Origin: Coriobacteriaceae bacterium AM48-5
GTDB taxonomy: Bacteria > Actinomycetota > Coriobacteriia > Coriobacteriales > Coriobacteriaceae
Assembly: GCA_027669525.1 (NCBI GenBank)
Contig: JAQEDJ010000002.1
Location: 56,335-120,334 of the forward strand
Reading direction: 5' to 3'
DNA length: 64,000 nucleotides
Shown: positions 54,099 to 63,982 of the stretch, in pieces
How positions within the stretch are numbered: the stretch's first letter is position 1
Layout: every line of letters begins with the position of its first letter
Made by a program: the position numbers and the translations under genes
The notes under the pieces: generated by a model
Databases searched by the model: none
What the model saw: the letters and a program-made list of their open reading frames with translations, nothing else
Told to the model about the DNA's origin: nothing

Positions 54099-54190
54099 TC
54101 CCAAATATTGCCTTTACGTGTTGGTACACACGGTGTGCAATAATACTCGCACTGTGCAATAGCGCACAGGCTGAGTAACAAGGAGGACGC

Positions 54191-54901
54191 TTGTCCCAGC
54201 TCGAGAAATGCGACCGCCGGTCCCTTCGCTCGCAGCGTGCCCTTCGCCAGGCACTTGCCAGCGAGCTTGCCGAAAGCGGCGACCTTTCGCGCATTAATGT
54301 CGCGTCGCTCACCGAGCGCGCTGGCCTTACGCGCCGCACGTTCTATTCGCACTACCGCGATATCCCCGACTTTATCAATCAAATCGAGGACGGCTTGCTG
54401 GCCGAGATCCGTGAGCGCATTGAGTTCATTACCGCAGCTCAGCTGCCTGATCTCTATCACAATATCGATGAGCTCGAGCCGGCGCCCGGTTCGGTTGAGC
54501 TGCTGCGTTATCTTGCGGCCAACCGCGACTTAATCGGTGCGCTGCTGGGGCCGGGCGGCGACCAGGCCTTCATTAAAAGGATTATCGACACTGCGCGTGA
54601 GGCTGTGGTGCCGCGTGCGCAGACGGGCATTTTGGGCCTGGCGCTGGGCACGTTCTTTGACTACTACGTCACCTACGTCGTGAGTGCCGAGGTCGGCATG
54701 ATTCAGCGCTGGTTTGAGCGTGACCTTTCCGAATCGCCCGAGGCCATGGCGCGCATCATGACGGTTATCGCCTTTGTGCGCCCCGGTGACCTGTATGGCC
54801 AACCCATCGATATCAACGTGCCGGAATACGGCATGAAGCTATTGAACTTGCAGCTCGAGGACGCGGCCGACACCGCCGCAACCGTCGAGTCCAACAACTA
54901 A
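54191..54901 (+). CDS. TetR-like regulator of the activase gene
   Basis: A 236-residue protein with a TTG start right behind AGGAGG. HTH segment (SELAESGDLSRINVASLTERAGLTRRTFYSHYRDI, about 22-56) is TetR/AcrR-like; the remaining helices form a ligand domain. Only 11 bases separate it from the giant activase gene, so they form an operon, and it may sense a metabolite of the reaction that enzyme supports (inference). Confidence 0.85.
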   Translation: MSQLEKCDRRSLRSQRALRQALASELAESGDLSRINVASLTERAGLTRRTFYSHYRDIPDFINQIEDGLLAEIRERIEFITAAQLPDLYHNIDELEPAPGSVELLRYLAANRDLIGALLGPGGDQAFIKRIIDTAREAVVPRAQTGILGLALGTFFDYYVTYVVSAEVGMIQRWFERDLSESPEAMARIMTVIAFVRPGDLYGQPIDINVPEYGMKLLNLQLEDAADTAATVESNN

Positions 54902-54912
54902 GAGGAGAGACA

Positions 54913-57900
54913 ATGAGCAAACTCGCCGAAGGCATTAAGGACCGTATAGTTGCTGCCGCGCGCGAGGCCGCGCCCGCCGTGGCGGACGCCGCGCAGAAGG
55001 CCGCGACCGCTGCTGCCGAGAAAGTTGTCGAGGCTGTTGCCGAGGCCAAGAACGCGGCAGGGGAGACGTCCGTTGCTAGCGAGCCCGCCGCCGCCGAGCC
55101 CGTAGCCGCCGCCCACGCCCCCGAAGGCGCGATCTTCAACCCCGAGGTCGCCCGCGGCAACCTGCATCTGGGCATAGACGTGGGTTCCACCACCGTCAAG
55201 CTCGCTGTGCTCAACGACGACAACCAAATCGTCTATGCCAAGTACCAGCGCCATCACACCGACGTCCGCGCCTGCGCCCGCGACCTGTTCGAGGGGGCCG
55301 CGACCGTGCTACCGACGGCCCAGATGACCTGCGCCATTACCGGCTCGGGCGGCCTGCTGCTGTCCCAGTGGCTCGACCTGGAGTTTGTCCAGGAGGTCAT
55401 CGCCAGCAAACGCGCCGTCGAGACCCTTATCCCGGCCACCGATGTCGCCATCGAGCTGGGCGGCGAGGACGCCAAGATCATCTACTTCGACGACGGCATT
55501 GAGCAGCGCATGAACGGCACCTGCGCCGGCGGCACGGGCGCGTTCATCGATCAGATGGCAACCCTGCTGCACACCGACGCGAGCGGCCTCAACAAGCTCG
55601 CGGCCAACGCCACCACCATCTATCCCATCGCCAGCCGCTGCGGCGTTTTTGCCAAGACCGACGTGCAGCCGCTGCTCAACGAAGGTGCCCGCCCCGAGGA
55701 CGTGGCTGCCTCCATCTTCCAGGCCGTCGTGACCCAGACCATCTCGGGCCTGGCGTGCGGCCGCCCCATCCGCGGCAACGTCGCCTTCCTGGGCGGCCCG
55801 CTGCAGTATCTCTCCGAGCTGCGCCACCGCTTCTACCTCACGCTCAACCTGGACGAGGAGCACCGTATCGTGCCCCAAAATGCCCACCTGTTTGTGGCGA
55901 GCGGTGCCGCCATGGCGCATGAGTCCAACAAGCTCAGCACGTTCCCGCAGCTCATCGAGGCCATCGATGCCCTGGGTGACACGCAAGGCGCCGAGGTCGA
56001 GCGCCTGGACCCGCTCTTTGCCACCGACGAGGACTTTGCCGAGTTCAAGGGTCGCCACGACACCGAGGTCGTCCCCAAGGGCAAGCTCGACGGCTACACC
56101 GGCCGCGTGTTCATCGGCATCGACGCCGGTTCCACCACCATGAAGGCCGCACTCGTGGGCGAGGACGGTCAGCTGCTGCACACCTGGTACGGCAACAACA
56201 ACGGCGACATCCTGGGCACGGCCAAGGTCATCATGGCCGATTTCTACAACCACATCCCCGCGGGCTGCACCATCGGCCACGTGACCACCACGGGCTACGG
56301 CGAGGCGCTGCTCATCGAGGCTCTCAAGGCCGATTCCGGCGAGATCGAGACCGTTGCGCACCTGCGCGGCGCCAAGGCGTTTCTGCCCGGCGTCGAGTTC
56401 ATTCTGGATATTGGCGGCCAGGACATGAAGTGCCTGCGCGTCAAGGACGGCGTTATCGAGCACATCATGCTCAACGAGGCCTGCTCGTCGGGTTGCGGTA
56501 GCTTTATCGAGAGTTTCGCCGTGTCTATGAACATGGACGTGCGCGCGTTCGCCGACGCCGCCATCCATGCCAAGGCCCCGGTCGACCTGGGCAGTCGCTG
56601 CACGGTCTTTATGAACTCGCGCGTCAAGCAGGCGCAAAAGGAAGGCGCCACGGTGGGCGACATCGCGGCCGGCCTGTCCTATTCTGTCATCAAGAATGCC
56701 CTGTTCAAGGTCATCAAGCTGCGCGATCCCAAGGAGATTGGCAGCCAGGTGATCGTCCAGGGCGGCACCTTTATGTCCGACGCCACGCTGCGCGCGTTTG
56801 AGCAGCTCACCGGTGTTCATGCCGTGCGTCCCGACATCGCCGGCTGCATGGGCGCCTACGGTGCGGCCCTGCTCGCCCGCGATCGCGCTGGCGCCGACGG
56901 CACCTCGACCATTCTTTCGGCCGAGGACATCGCGCACCTCACCGTGACGCAAAAGCATGTCCGCTGTGGCCGTTGCTCCAACAACTGCCAGCTTACCGTC
57001 AACGATTTTGGCGGCGGCAGGCGCTTTATCACCGGCAATCGCTGCGAGAAGGGTGCCGGCCACAAAAAGCAAAAGACCGAGGCCCCCAACCTCTTCAAAA
57101 AGAAAAACGAGCTGCTCTTTAACCGCGAGGTGCTGAGCCCCGACGAGGCCCCGCGCGGCACCGTCGGCATTCCGCGCGCGCTCAACATGTACGAGAACTA
57201 CCCCTTCTGGCATGCGTTCTTTACGCGCCTGGGCTTTAGCGTGCAGCTGTCCGACCAGTCGAGCAAGAAGACCTACCAGGCGGGTATCGAGTCCATGCCG
57301 TCCGAGAGCGTGTGCTATCCGGCCAAGATGAGCCACGGCCATGTGATGAACCTTATCGACCGCGATGTCGACTTTATCTGGATGCCGTGCGTGCGCTGGG
57401 AGCGCAAGGAGGATCCGACGGCTGGCAACTGCTATAACTGCCCCATCGTTATGAGTTACCCCACGGCGTTGGCACTCAACATCGACGAGATCCGCGAGCA
57501 GAACATCGAGTTCCTGTACCCGTTTGTGCCCTATCACGACAAGACCGAGCTCAAGCGCCGCCTGTACCAGGTGCTCGCCGTCGACCGTGTGGCCGATGCG
57601 CAAGCCGGTCGCGGTCGCGTGCGTGGACCCAAGATCACGCGCTCCGAGGTCGATGCCGCCGTCAACGCTGCCTTTGAGGCCGACGCGCGTTTCCACGAGG
57701 ACATCCAGACCATGGGCGAGGAGGCCCTTAAGTGGGTCGAGGACCACGGCGGTCACGGCATCGTACTCGCCGGCCGTCCTTACCACAACGACCCCGAGAT
57801 CAACCACGCCCTGCCCGAGCTTATCTCGAGCTTTGGCTTTGCGGTCTTTACCGAGGATTCGCTCGCGCATCTGGTAAAGCCCGAGCGTCCGATTCGCGTC

Positions 57901-59690
57901 GTCGACCAGTGGATGTACCACAGCCGCCTGTACGCCGTCGCCCGTTTTGTGACGATGCGCAACGACCTGGACCTGATCCAGCTCAATTCCTTCGGCTGCG
58001 GCCTGGACGCTCTGACCACCGATCAGGTGCAGGAGATCCTGGAGGCCAGCGGCAAGATTTACACCGTGCTCAAGATCGACGAGGTTTCGAACCTGGGTGC
58101 CGCGCGCATCCGCATCCGCTCGCTCATGGCCGCGCTTAAGGACCAGGAGGCCGAGCGCTTGGCCGAGGCCACGGCCGCGGGCGAGGCTTACGAGCAGGGC
58201 GATGCCGCGCCAGTGGCGCCTTCCACGGATGCTCCCGCGTTTGCGAGCCGCAAGTACACGTTCGAGGCGCAGCGTGAGAGCACCTCGACCGCATGGGCCA
58301 AGGTGCCCTTTACCGAGCAGATGCGCGACGAGGGGTACACCATTCTGTGCCCGCAGATGGCACCGATCCACTTTGACCTGGTCAAAGAGGTGTTCCGTGG
58401 TGCCGGTTACAACCTGGAGCTGCTTCCCTCGACCGATCACGACGCCGTCGAGGCAGGCCTGCGCTACGTGAACAACGACATCTGCTACCCGTCGATTTTG
58501 GTAACGGGCCAGATTATGGAGGCTATCGAGAGCGGCCGCTATGACCTGTCCAAGACGGCCGTGGTCATCAGCCAGACCGGTGGCGGCTGCCGTGCCACCA
58601 ACTACATCGCCCTCATTCGCAAGGCCCTGCGCGAGAGCGGTCACCCCGAGATCCCCGTGATCTCGCTTTCGGCCGTGGCGCTTGGCGAGGACAACCCCGG
58701 CTTTAAGCTGACGCCGGCGCTGCTTAAGCAGGCGGTCTACGCGGTGCTCTTTGGCGACGTGATGATGCAGATGCTCTACCGCTGCCGCCCGTATGAGGCC
58801 ACGCCCGGTGCCGCCAACGCGCTCTACGAGGAGTACATGGCGCGCGCTCGCAAGCTGGCACCCAAGTTCAACAGGCATAACTACACCAAGCTGTGCCGCG
58901 AGGCCATCCGCGCGTTCGACACCATGCCGCTTGTGGGCGAGGGCACCAAGCCGCACGTGGGCGTGGTCGGTGAGATCCTGGTCAAGTTCCACCCCACGGC
59001 CAACAACCACGTGGTCGACGTGATCGAGCGCGAGGGCTGCGAGGCCGTGGTGCCGGGTCTGCTCGACTTCTTCCTGTACTCCATGAGCAACGCCGAGCTG
59101 CAAAAGGACGAGCTGGGTAGCTCTGCAACGACGCGTGCGGGCATGCAGGCGCTCATCAAGCTTGTGGACTGGATGCGCACGCCGGTGGAGGAGATGCTCG
59201 AGAAGTCCCGCCGCTTCGAGGCACCCGAGCGCATCGGCACCATGGCCGACAAGGCCCGCACGGTGCTTTCGGTGTGCAACAACATGGGCGAGGGCTGGCT
59301 GCTCACGGCCGAGATGCTCGACCTGATCGATCATGCGCGCCTAACATCATCTGCACGCAGCCCTTCGCCTGCCTGCCCAACCACGTGGTGGGCAAGGCCG
59401 TGATCAAGGAGCTGCGCCGCCAGCATCCCGAGAGCAACATCGTCGCGGTGGACTACGACCCCGGCGCGTCCGAGGTCAACCAGCTCAACCGCATTAAGCT
59501 CATGATCAGTGTGGCCAAGGAGAACATGCGCGCCGGTAAGGGCTTTAAGCTCGAGAAGGTGGCGCCGCTCGCGATGGACGAGGTCACCGGCCAGATGCGT
59601 GCTCATGACGGCTGTGTGAGCTGCGGGCCGGCCAGCGAGGAGGCCGTGGCATCGGTCGCCGAGCGCCTGGGACGCGGCATTAAGAAGTAA
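54913..59690 (+). CDS. Giant acyl-CoA dehydratase activase (frameshift near 3' end here)
   Basis: About 1590 residues. 1-75 alanine-rich; 80-345 first BadF/BcrA ATPase domain (GIDVGSTTVKLAVL, CAGGTGAFIDQ, GGEDAKII); 395-660 second ATPase domain (GIDAGSTTMKAALV, DIGGQDMKC, CSSGCGSFI with a Cys suited to the bridging [4Fe-4S]); about 680-1590 a DUF2229/HgdB-like region (CGRCSNNC, ENYPFWHAFF, SESVCYPAKMSHGH, DICYPSILVTGQ, QTGGGCRATNY). Such proteins activate or resemble 2-hydroxyacyl-CoA dehydratases by ATP-driven electron injection. A G lost near 59336 moves the last ~118 residues (NIICTQPFACLPNHVVGK…) to another frame. Confidence 0.88.
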
Positions 59691-59718
59691 CTGGCCTGCT
59701 TTGTGCTGGATATGAGAC

Positions 59719-59756
59719 AAACGGGTGGTAGCCGTACCGGCTGCCACCCGTTTTTA
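59719..59756 (+). terminator. Terminator of the activase operon
   Basis: aaacgggtggtagccg / cggctgccacccgttt stem with a gtac-type loop and a ttttta tail. Confidence 0.88.
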
Positions 59757-59808
59757 TTGCACATATGTTGCGTAAATAGCGTTGCAGGCGCCTTCAGCGG
59801 ACTCGGAT

Positions 59809-59937
59809 TTCGGAAGTATGCGGCAAAATTTGAATAGGCCGAGCACACTGGATATGCCCAAGCTTTGTACCTGCGGTTTTATTGGTGAAAAACCGGGGTG
59901 TGCTCGAGGGCTCCGGAATTTGCCGCATACTTCCGAA
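59809..59937. repeat. Long nested inverted repeat
   Basis: ttcggaagtatgcggcaaaa (59809-59828) pairs with ttgccgcatacttccgaa (59920-59937); inner arms ccgagcaca / tgtgctcg at 59839-59847 and 59899-59906. Outside it, acatatgtt and aacatatgt also form a pair (59761, 59988). The whole 59757-60171 gap is otherwise AT-rich with no gene. Confidence 0.8.
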
Positions 59938-60171
59938 AACAACGTCTCGGTGGCACCAAAAATTGCCTCCAGAACCCTGAGATAATGAACATATGTAGCC
60001 GTTCGCCGCAAATTATCGTCCGTTCATGGAACCTATCTCCAACGAGTTGTAACCATATGGTTTGATGTTGGAAACATATGATTGCCGACAGGCCGTAGGT
60101 GACGTTCGCCATGATATCGGAGGTACCAAATATGTTTTGCACTCCGTTAAACAAGTATCGGGCTGGCTGAC

Positions 60172-60620
60172 ATGAGCCGCCGTTTTGTCTCGATAACCGT
60201 TGCAGTGGTTTGCCTGGCAGTGCTTGTGGGCGCTACAGGGCAACTCGCCATAAGTCGAGAAACATCCTATATGCAGGAATGCGTTTCCGAAGGCTTTGCC
60301 ATTGATGGTTACTATCGGGATGACAAAACAAGTCTGGAAACCCTGGCCTTTCATGAAGAGGATAACCATCGATGCAACTGGTCGGCAGAGGCGGCGACTG
60401 CGTTGATGGGCAGTTCGAGCGTATGGACGACCCCAACATTCTGTTATTAAAGAATGAAAACGGCGAAAAATTCGGTACGGTCCACGTGGCGTATATTTCG
60501 CGTCGACGCGATCAGGGTTGGCTCTACCTATTTAGAGATACCAGGGTGACCCGTTTTTATCTGGTGAGCACCGATCCGGCGTTTATGGTGGAGTCTGGCG
60601 ATGTCGATGTGGACAGTTGA
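60172..60620 (+). CDS. Small membrane-anchored or secreted protein (frameshift here)
   Basis: About 149 residues when repaired. N-terminal hydrophobic helix (residues 5-25, FVSITVAVVCLAVLVGATG), a small extracytoplasmic domain with two Cys. A base appears lost near 60410 after ATALMG, where the frame moves to QFERMDDPNILLLKNENGEKFGTVHVAYIS and on to a stop at 60620. No recognisable family; ribosome site weak, so the gene is less certain than its neighbours. Codon use resembles the accessory regions. Confidence 0.5.
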
Positions 60621-60643
60621 TTCACGGCAATAAAACAGCGAGC

Positions 60644-60666
60644 GGGGCGCAGTCGTGAACTGCGCC
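60644..60666. terminator. Terminator between convergent genes
   Basis: gggcgcagt / actgcgccc with a 5-base loop, between the small protein gene and the DUF389 gene. Confidence 0.75.
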
Positions 60667-60676
60667 CTACATCACG

Positions 60677-61815
60677 TTACTTCACATCAAACTCCACGCG
60701 ATCGAGTTCGGGTACGTTGAGGTCGATGAGTTTGCGGGCGACGTGGCGGTCGTGTGCCCCAAGCGCCTCGCTTGTCGTCACATGGGCGACAACCTCGCGC
60801 TCGACAAGGCCCTCCTCCTCGCCTTCGGTGGCCGAGGTCTCGACGGCAACGGTGTAATTCTTAAAGCTCGGCAGCACCGCGGCAAGCTCGCGCGTGGTTT
60901 CGGTGACGCCATAGCCGTCCTGCACGCCGGCCTGCGCCGAGCCAATGGATCCCGCGGTCATAACGATGCAGGGGATGGCAAAGATCACCGTGCCCACGAT
61001 GATGCGGCGGCGCACCTTGTGTGACAGCTCATCGACCTCGGCGTTTTCCTCGGCGGTCACAATGCCGTCGCCGTTGAGGTCGCGCTTGAGCGGCACGCGC
61101 AAAAGAAGCAGCACGGCTTCGGCAGCCAGTGCGATAAAGACCACGTTGATGCCAAACTCGTAGAGGGCTGAAAGAAACAGCGACCCGCTTGCGATGGCGA
61201 TGCCATAGCCCGCCGCGCACAGGGGCGGCATGAGCGCGGTCGCCACGGCCACGCCGGCGATGAGCGTGGCGGGTTCCTGGTCGCGCGAGTTGCCCAGTCC
61301 GCCCGCAAAGCCGCCCGCGAGCGCGACGGCAAGGTCCCACACAGTCGGTGTCGAGTTGTCGATGATGGCGGCCGTGGTGGTGCCAAGGGGCGAGAGCTTA
61401 AAGTACAGCGTGGACGTGATTAGACAAAAGACCATCTGCAGCGCGAGGCCGGCAATTGCCTCGACGGCAATCTCGCGGTCGAGCGTGGCGATGCCGTATG
61501 CCATGGCAAGGACCGAGCCCATGAGCGGACAGATGAGCATGGCGCCCACGATGGCAATGTCCGAGTCGATATCGAGGCCGATGCTCGCGATCAACATGGC
61601 AATGATCAGGATGCATAAGTGCGAGCCAGTCAGGCGCGCCCCGTTTACAAAGCGCTTGCGAATCACGTGATAGGGCGCGCGCCCTCGCGTATGTTGAACG
61701 CCTGCTTAAGGAAACGGGTGGCATTCTCCATGGCCTCGCTGTGTGCAGGGCGTATACCGTGACGACGATGATGACGCTCGCGCAGCCGCTTGATCTGTTG
61801 TTTGTCGAGTTCCAT
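60677..61815 (-). CDS. DUF389 family membrane protein (frameshift here)
   Basis: About 380 residues. It starts MELDKQQIKRLRERHHRRHG at ATG 61815 (GAGG upstream); after FNIREGA a base is lost near 61680 in a gcgcgcgc stretch, and the frame continues PYHVIRKRFVNGARLTGSHLCILIIAMLIASIGLDIDSDIAIVGAMLICPLMG, the DUF389/TIGR00341 hallmark. Six or so helices follow, then a soluble C-terminal domain (about 260-380). Function unknown. Confidence 0.85.
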
Positions 61816-61966
61816 GCTTACCTCGTTTAGCTTCTGAGCCGCTTCTTGCGTCTGTCGTCTTTACTCTACACCGCGTTAGGCGAGGTGTCAGACAAGGTTT
61901 GTTGACCTGGAAGTCAGGACAATCGACATGGCTAAAACGCCGTGAGGATCATAAGAGTCAAATAGA

Positions 61967-62005
61967 CAAAAAAGCGCGGGGCCGGTTTGATTCCGACCCC
62001 GCGCT
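61967..62005 (-). terminator. OPT gene terminator
   Basis: aaaaaagcgcggggccgg / ccgaccccgcgct hairpin with a T run on the minus strand, 26 bases after the OPT stop. The gap 61816-62030 holds this and the DUF389 promoter. Confidence 0.85.
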
Positions 62006-62030
62006 CTGCGCTGGTGCGTTGTTGTTCGGC

Positions 62031-63734
62031 CTACCCCAGCAGGCTCAGACCAACAGAGACAAACGACAGGATAACGCCGACGATGGACTCGCCGCCGAGC
62101 AGGCCGCTGGCGACGACCAGGCCCTGCTCCTGGAAGGCGGCATCCTTGGAGGCCTTCTCCTCGTCCGAAAGACCGGCAGCGGCGTCGCGGTGAGCGGCCC
62201 ACTTGTCGTAGGCGAGCTTGACGCAGGAGCCCAGGAAGGCCGTGAGCGACATGTAGAACGGCAGGTACACGCCCAGGCCGATCATCATGGCCGGAATGCC
62301 GAGCCAGTACATGACGATGCCGGCGATAAAGCCGCCTGCGAACCACGGCACGCTCGGGATGCCCGAGACCATGGTGGCGACGACGCTTGCCTGCGCGGCC
62401 ACAAAGCTCTTGTCGGGGCCGAAAGCATCCGGACCATAGGCGGTGACGAGCGCGACCATGACGGCAGCGGCGACCAGGGCGCCCACGATGCCGCCGATGG
62501 CCTGGCCGATCCACTGCGCACGCGGATTGGTGCCCAGCACGGCGCCGGCCTTAAAGTCGTTCATGACGTCGCCCGCAAGGCCGCATGCCACGGCCACGAT
62601 GCCGGCGATAAAGAACAGCTTGACCTGGGCGATCTGTGCGAAGGCAGCCACGATGAGCATGACGATGAGGCCGAAGATCTCCATGGGGTCGATGCCCGTC
62701 TGGCCGCAGCTCTGCGCGCTCATGATGGTGGTGACAAAGGTGAACAGCGTGACGATGACGGCCGGGACGGGGCCAAGGTCGAGCGCGATGGCGACGATCA
62801 CGGCGATGGCGGCAGTACCCAGGCCGATGATGCCGGCGTCGAGCTTAAGCGAGCCCGAGATGAGCGACTGCTCGTCGGTGTCGCTGGAGCTGTCGGCGGC
62901 GAGGCCGCGGGCGATGCCGGCGACCTGCGGCAGGATGTCCTTGAGGACGACGGCGACGCCAAAGCCCATCATGAGGCCCATGCCGAGCGATTTGACGATG
63001 CCCTGCGCAGTCACAACGTCGAATAGACCGGCAGCGGTGCCGCCCACGATGATGCCAAAGTTACCTAGCAGCGCGCCGGCAAACCAGAAGGCAACCGGGG
63101 CGAAGCCAACCAAAAAGCCGATGGAGAGCAGCATGGGCGAGTTATAGATGGCAAAGGTCACGCCGGGGATATTGAGCGTGCACAGCATGCTGGGCACCAC
63201 GCCCAGAGCGTCGCGAAGCACGCTGTAGATGCCTGCGATGGCCATGGAGCCAAAGAGCTGCTTGCCGGTCTTGCCGCCGGCCTCGGTGGCGCGCAGTGTC
63301 TGAGCTGCGGCATTGCCGGTGGGAAACTCCAGCGCGGCGTCCACGATAAAGTGGCGGTGGATGAGCGCCGTTGCCAGCAGGCCCAAGATGGTGCCGGCGA
63401 GTGCCACGATAAACATGTCGAGCCAGCTGATCTGGTCGGCATAGCCCAGCATCCAGGCGCCCGGGATGGTAAACGCCAGGCCGCCGGCGACCATGGCGCC
63501 CGCGGACATGATGGTGTGGGTGACGTTGGCCTCGTTGAGGCTGGCGTTGCCCATGAGCTTCAGGAAGAACAGCGAGATGACGGCAGCGAAAATAATCGGC
63601 CAGGGGAGTGCACCCATCTTGAGGGCCGTGTAGGCCGAGCTTGCCGTGATGATCACGCAGCCAAGGACGCCGATGACGACGCCGCGCAGCGTGAGTTGCC
63701 CGCGCATCGAAGCGCGGTTCGAGGGATTGCTCAT
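62031..63734 (-). CDS. OPT family oligopeptide transporter
   Basis: A 567-residue polytopic protein of the oligopeptide transporter (OPT) superfamily. It starts MSNPSNRASMRGQLTLRGVVIGVLGCVIITASSAYTALKMGALPWPIIFAAVIS, the usual OPT entry helix, and has about fourteen hydrophobic segments, with the conserved NEANVTHTIMSAGAMVAGGLAFTIP and FPTGNAAAQTLRA regions. It takes up short peptides or metal-peptide complexes with protons. AAAGGAG precedes ATG 63734. It fits the peptide-using metabolism suggested by the M18 aminopeptidase. Confidence 0.88.
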   Translation of the reverse strand: MSNPSNRASMRGQLTLRGVVIGVLGCVIITASSAYTALKMGALPWPIIFAAVISLFFLKLMGNASLNEANVTHTIMSAGAMVAGGLAFTIPGAWMLGYADQISWLDMFIVALAGTILGLLATALIHRHFIVDAALEFPTGNAAAQTLRATEAGGKTGKQLFGSMAIAGIYSVLRDALGVVPSMLCTLNIPGVTFAIYNSPMLLSIGFLVGFAPVAFWFAGALLGNFGIIVGGTAAGLFDVVTAQGIVKSLGMGLMMGFGVAVVLKDILPQVAGIARGLAADSSSDTDEQSLISGSLKLDAGIIGLGTAAIAVIVAIALDLGPVPAVIVTLFTFVTTIMSAQSCGQTGIDPMEIFGLIVMLIVAAFAQIAQVKLFFIAGIVAVACGLAGDVMNDFKAGAVLGTNPRAQWIGQAIGGIVGALVAAAVMVALVTAYGPDAFGPDKSFVAAQASVVATMVSGIPSVPWFAGGFIAGIVMYWLGIPAMMIGLGVYLPFYMSLTAFLGSCVKLAYDKWAAHRDAAAGLSDEEKASKDAAFQEQGLVVASGLLGGESIVGVILSFVSVGLSLLG

Positions 63735-63907
63735 ATAAAACTCCTTTGCGTATATCCGCTTCCCCCGGGAGCGCCGTTACGGATACGGCGCGGGAAGTCG
63801 GGTTACCAAGGGCCGCCGCGTGAGCTCGCAAACGACCGCGCACCAGTATAGCGGCACGGCAGCTAATTTGGGACTGGGCTTTTTTAGCTATCCCAAGCGA
63901 AGCCGAA

Positions 63908-63982
63908 GGATGATTATTCTGGGACGGGATAATAATCATCGAGACGCAATGATTTTTAAATCCCCGTCCCAGAATAATCATC
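63908..63982. repeat. 20-bp inverted repeat at the right end
   Basis: gatgattattctgggacggg (63908-63927) pairs with cccgtcccagaataatcatc (63963-63982) perfectly over 20 bases. The loop gataataatcatcgagacgc contains a further partial copy of gatgattat. It lies in the gap 63735-64000, which otherwise shows the OPT promoter and no gene. Confidence 0.82.

Noticed and set aside
55309..59334. A 1341-residue open frame on the minus strand opposite the giant activase gene
   Set aside because: Shadow frame of a high-GC gene with strong codon bias; its His/Leu/Gln-rich product has no domain and no start signal.
61899..63026. A 375-residue plus-strand open frame opposite the OPT gene
   Set aside because: Shadow frame rich in Asp, Gly and His with no domain; the OPT transporter on the other strand is unmistakable.
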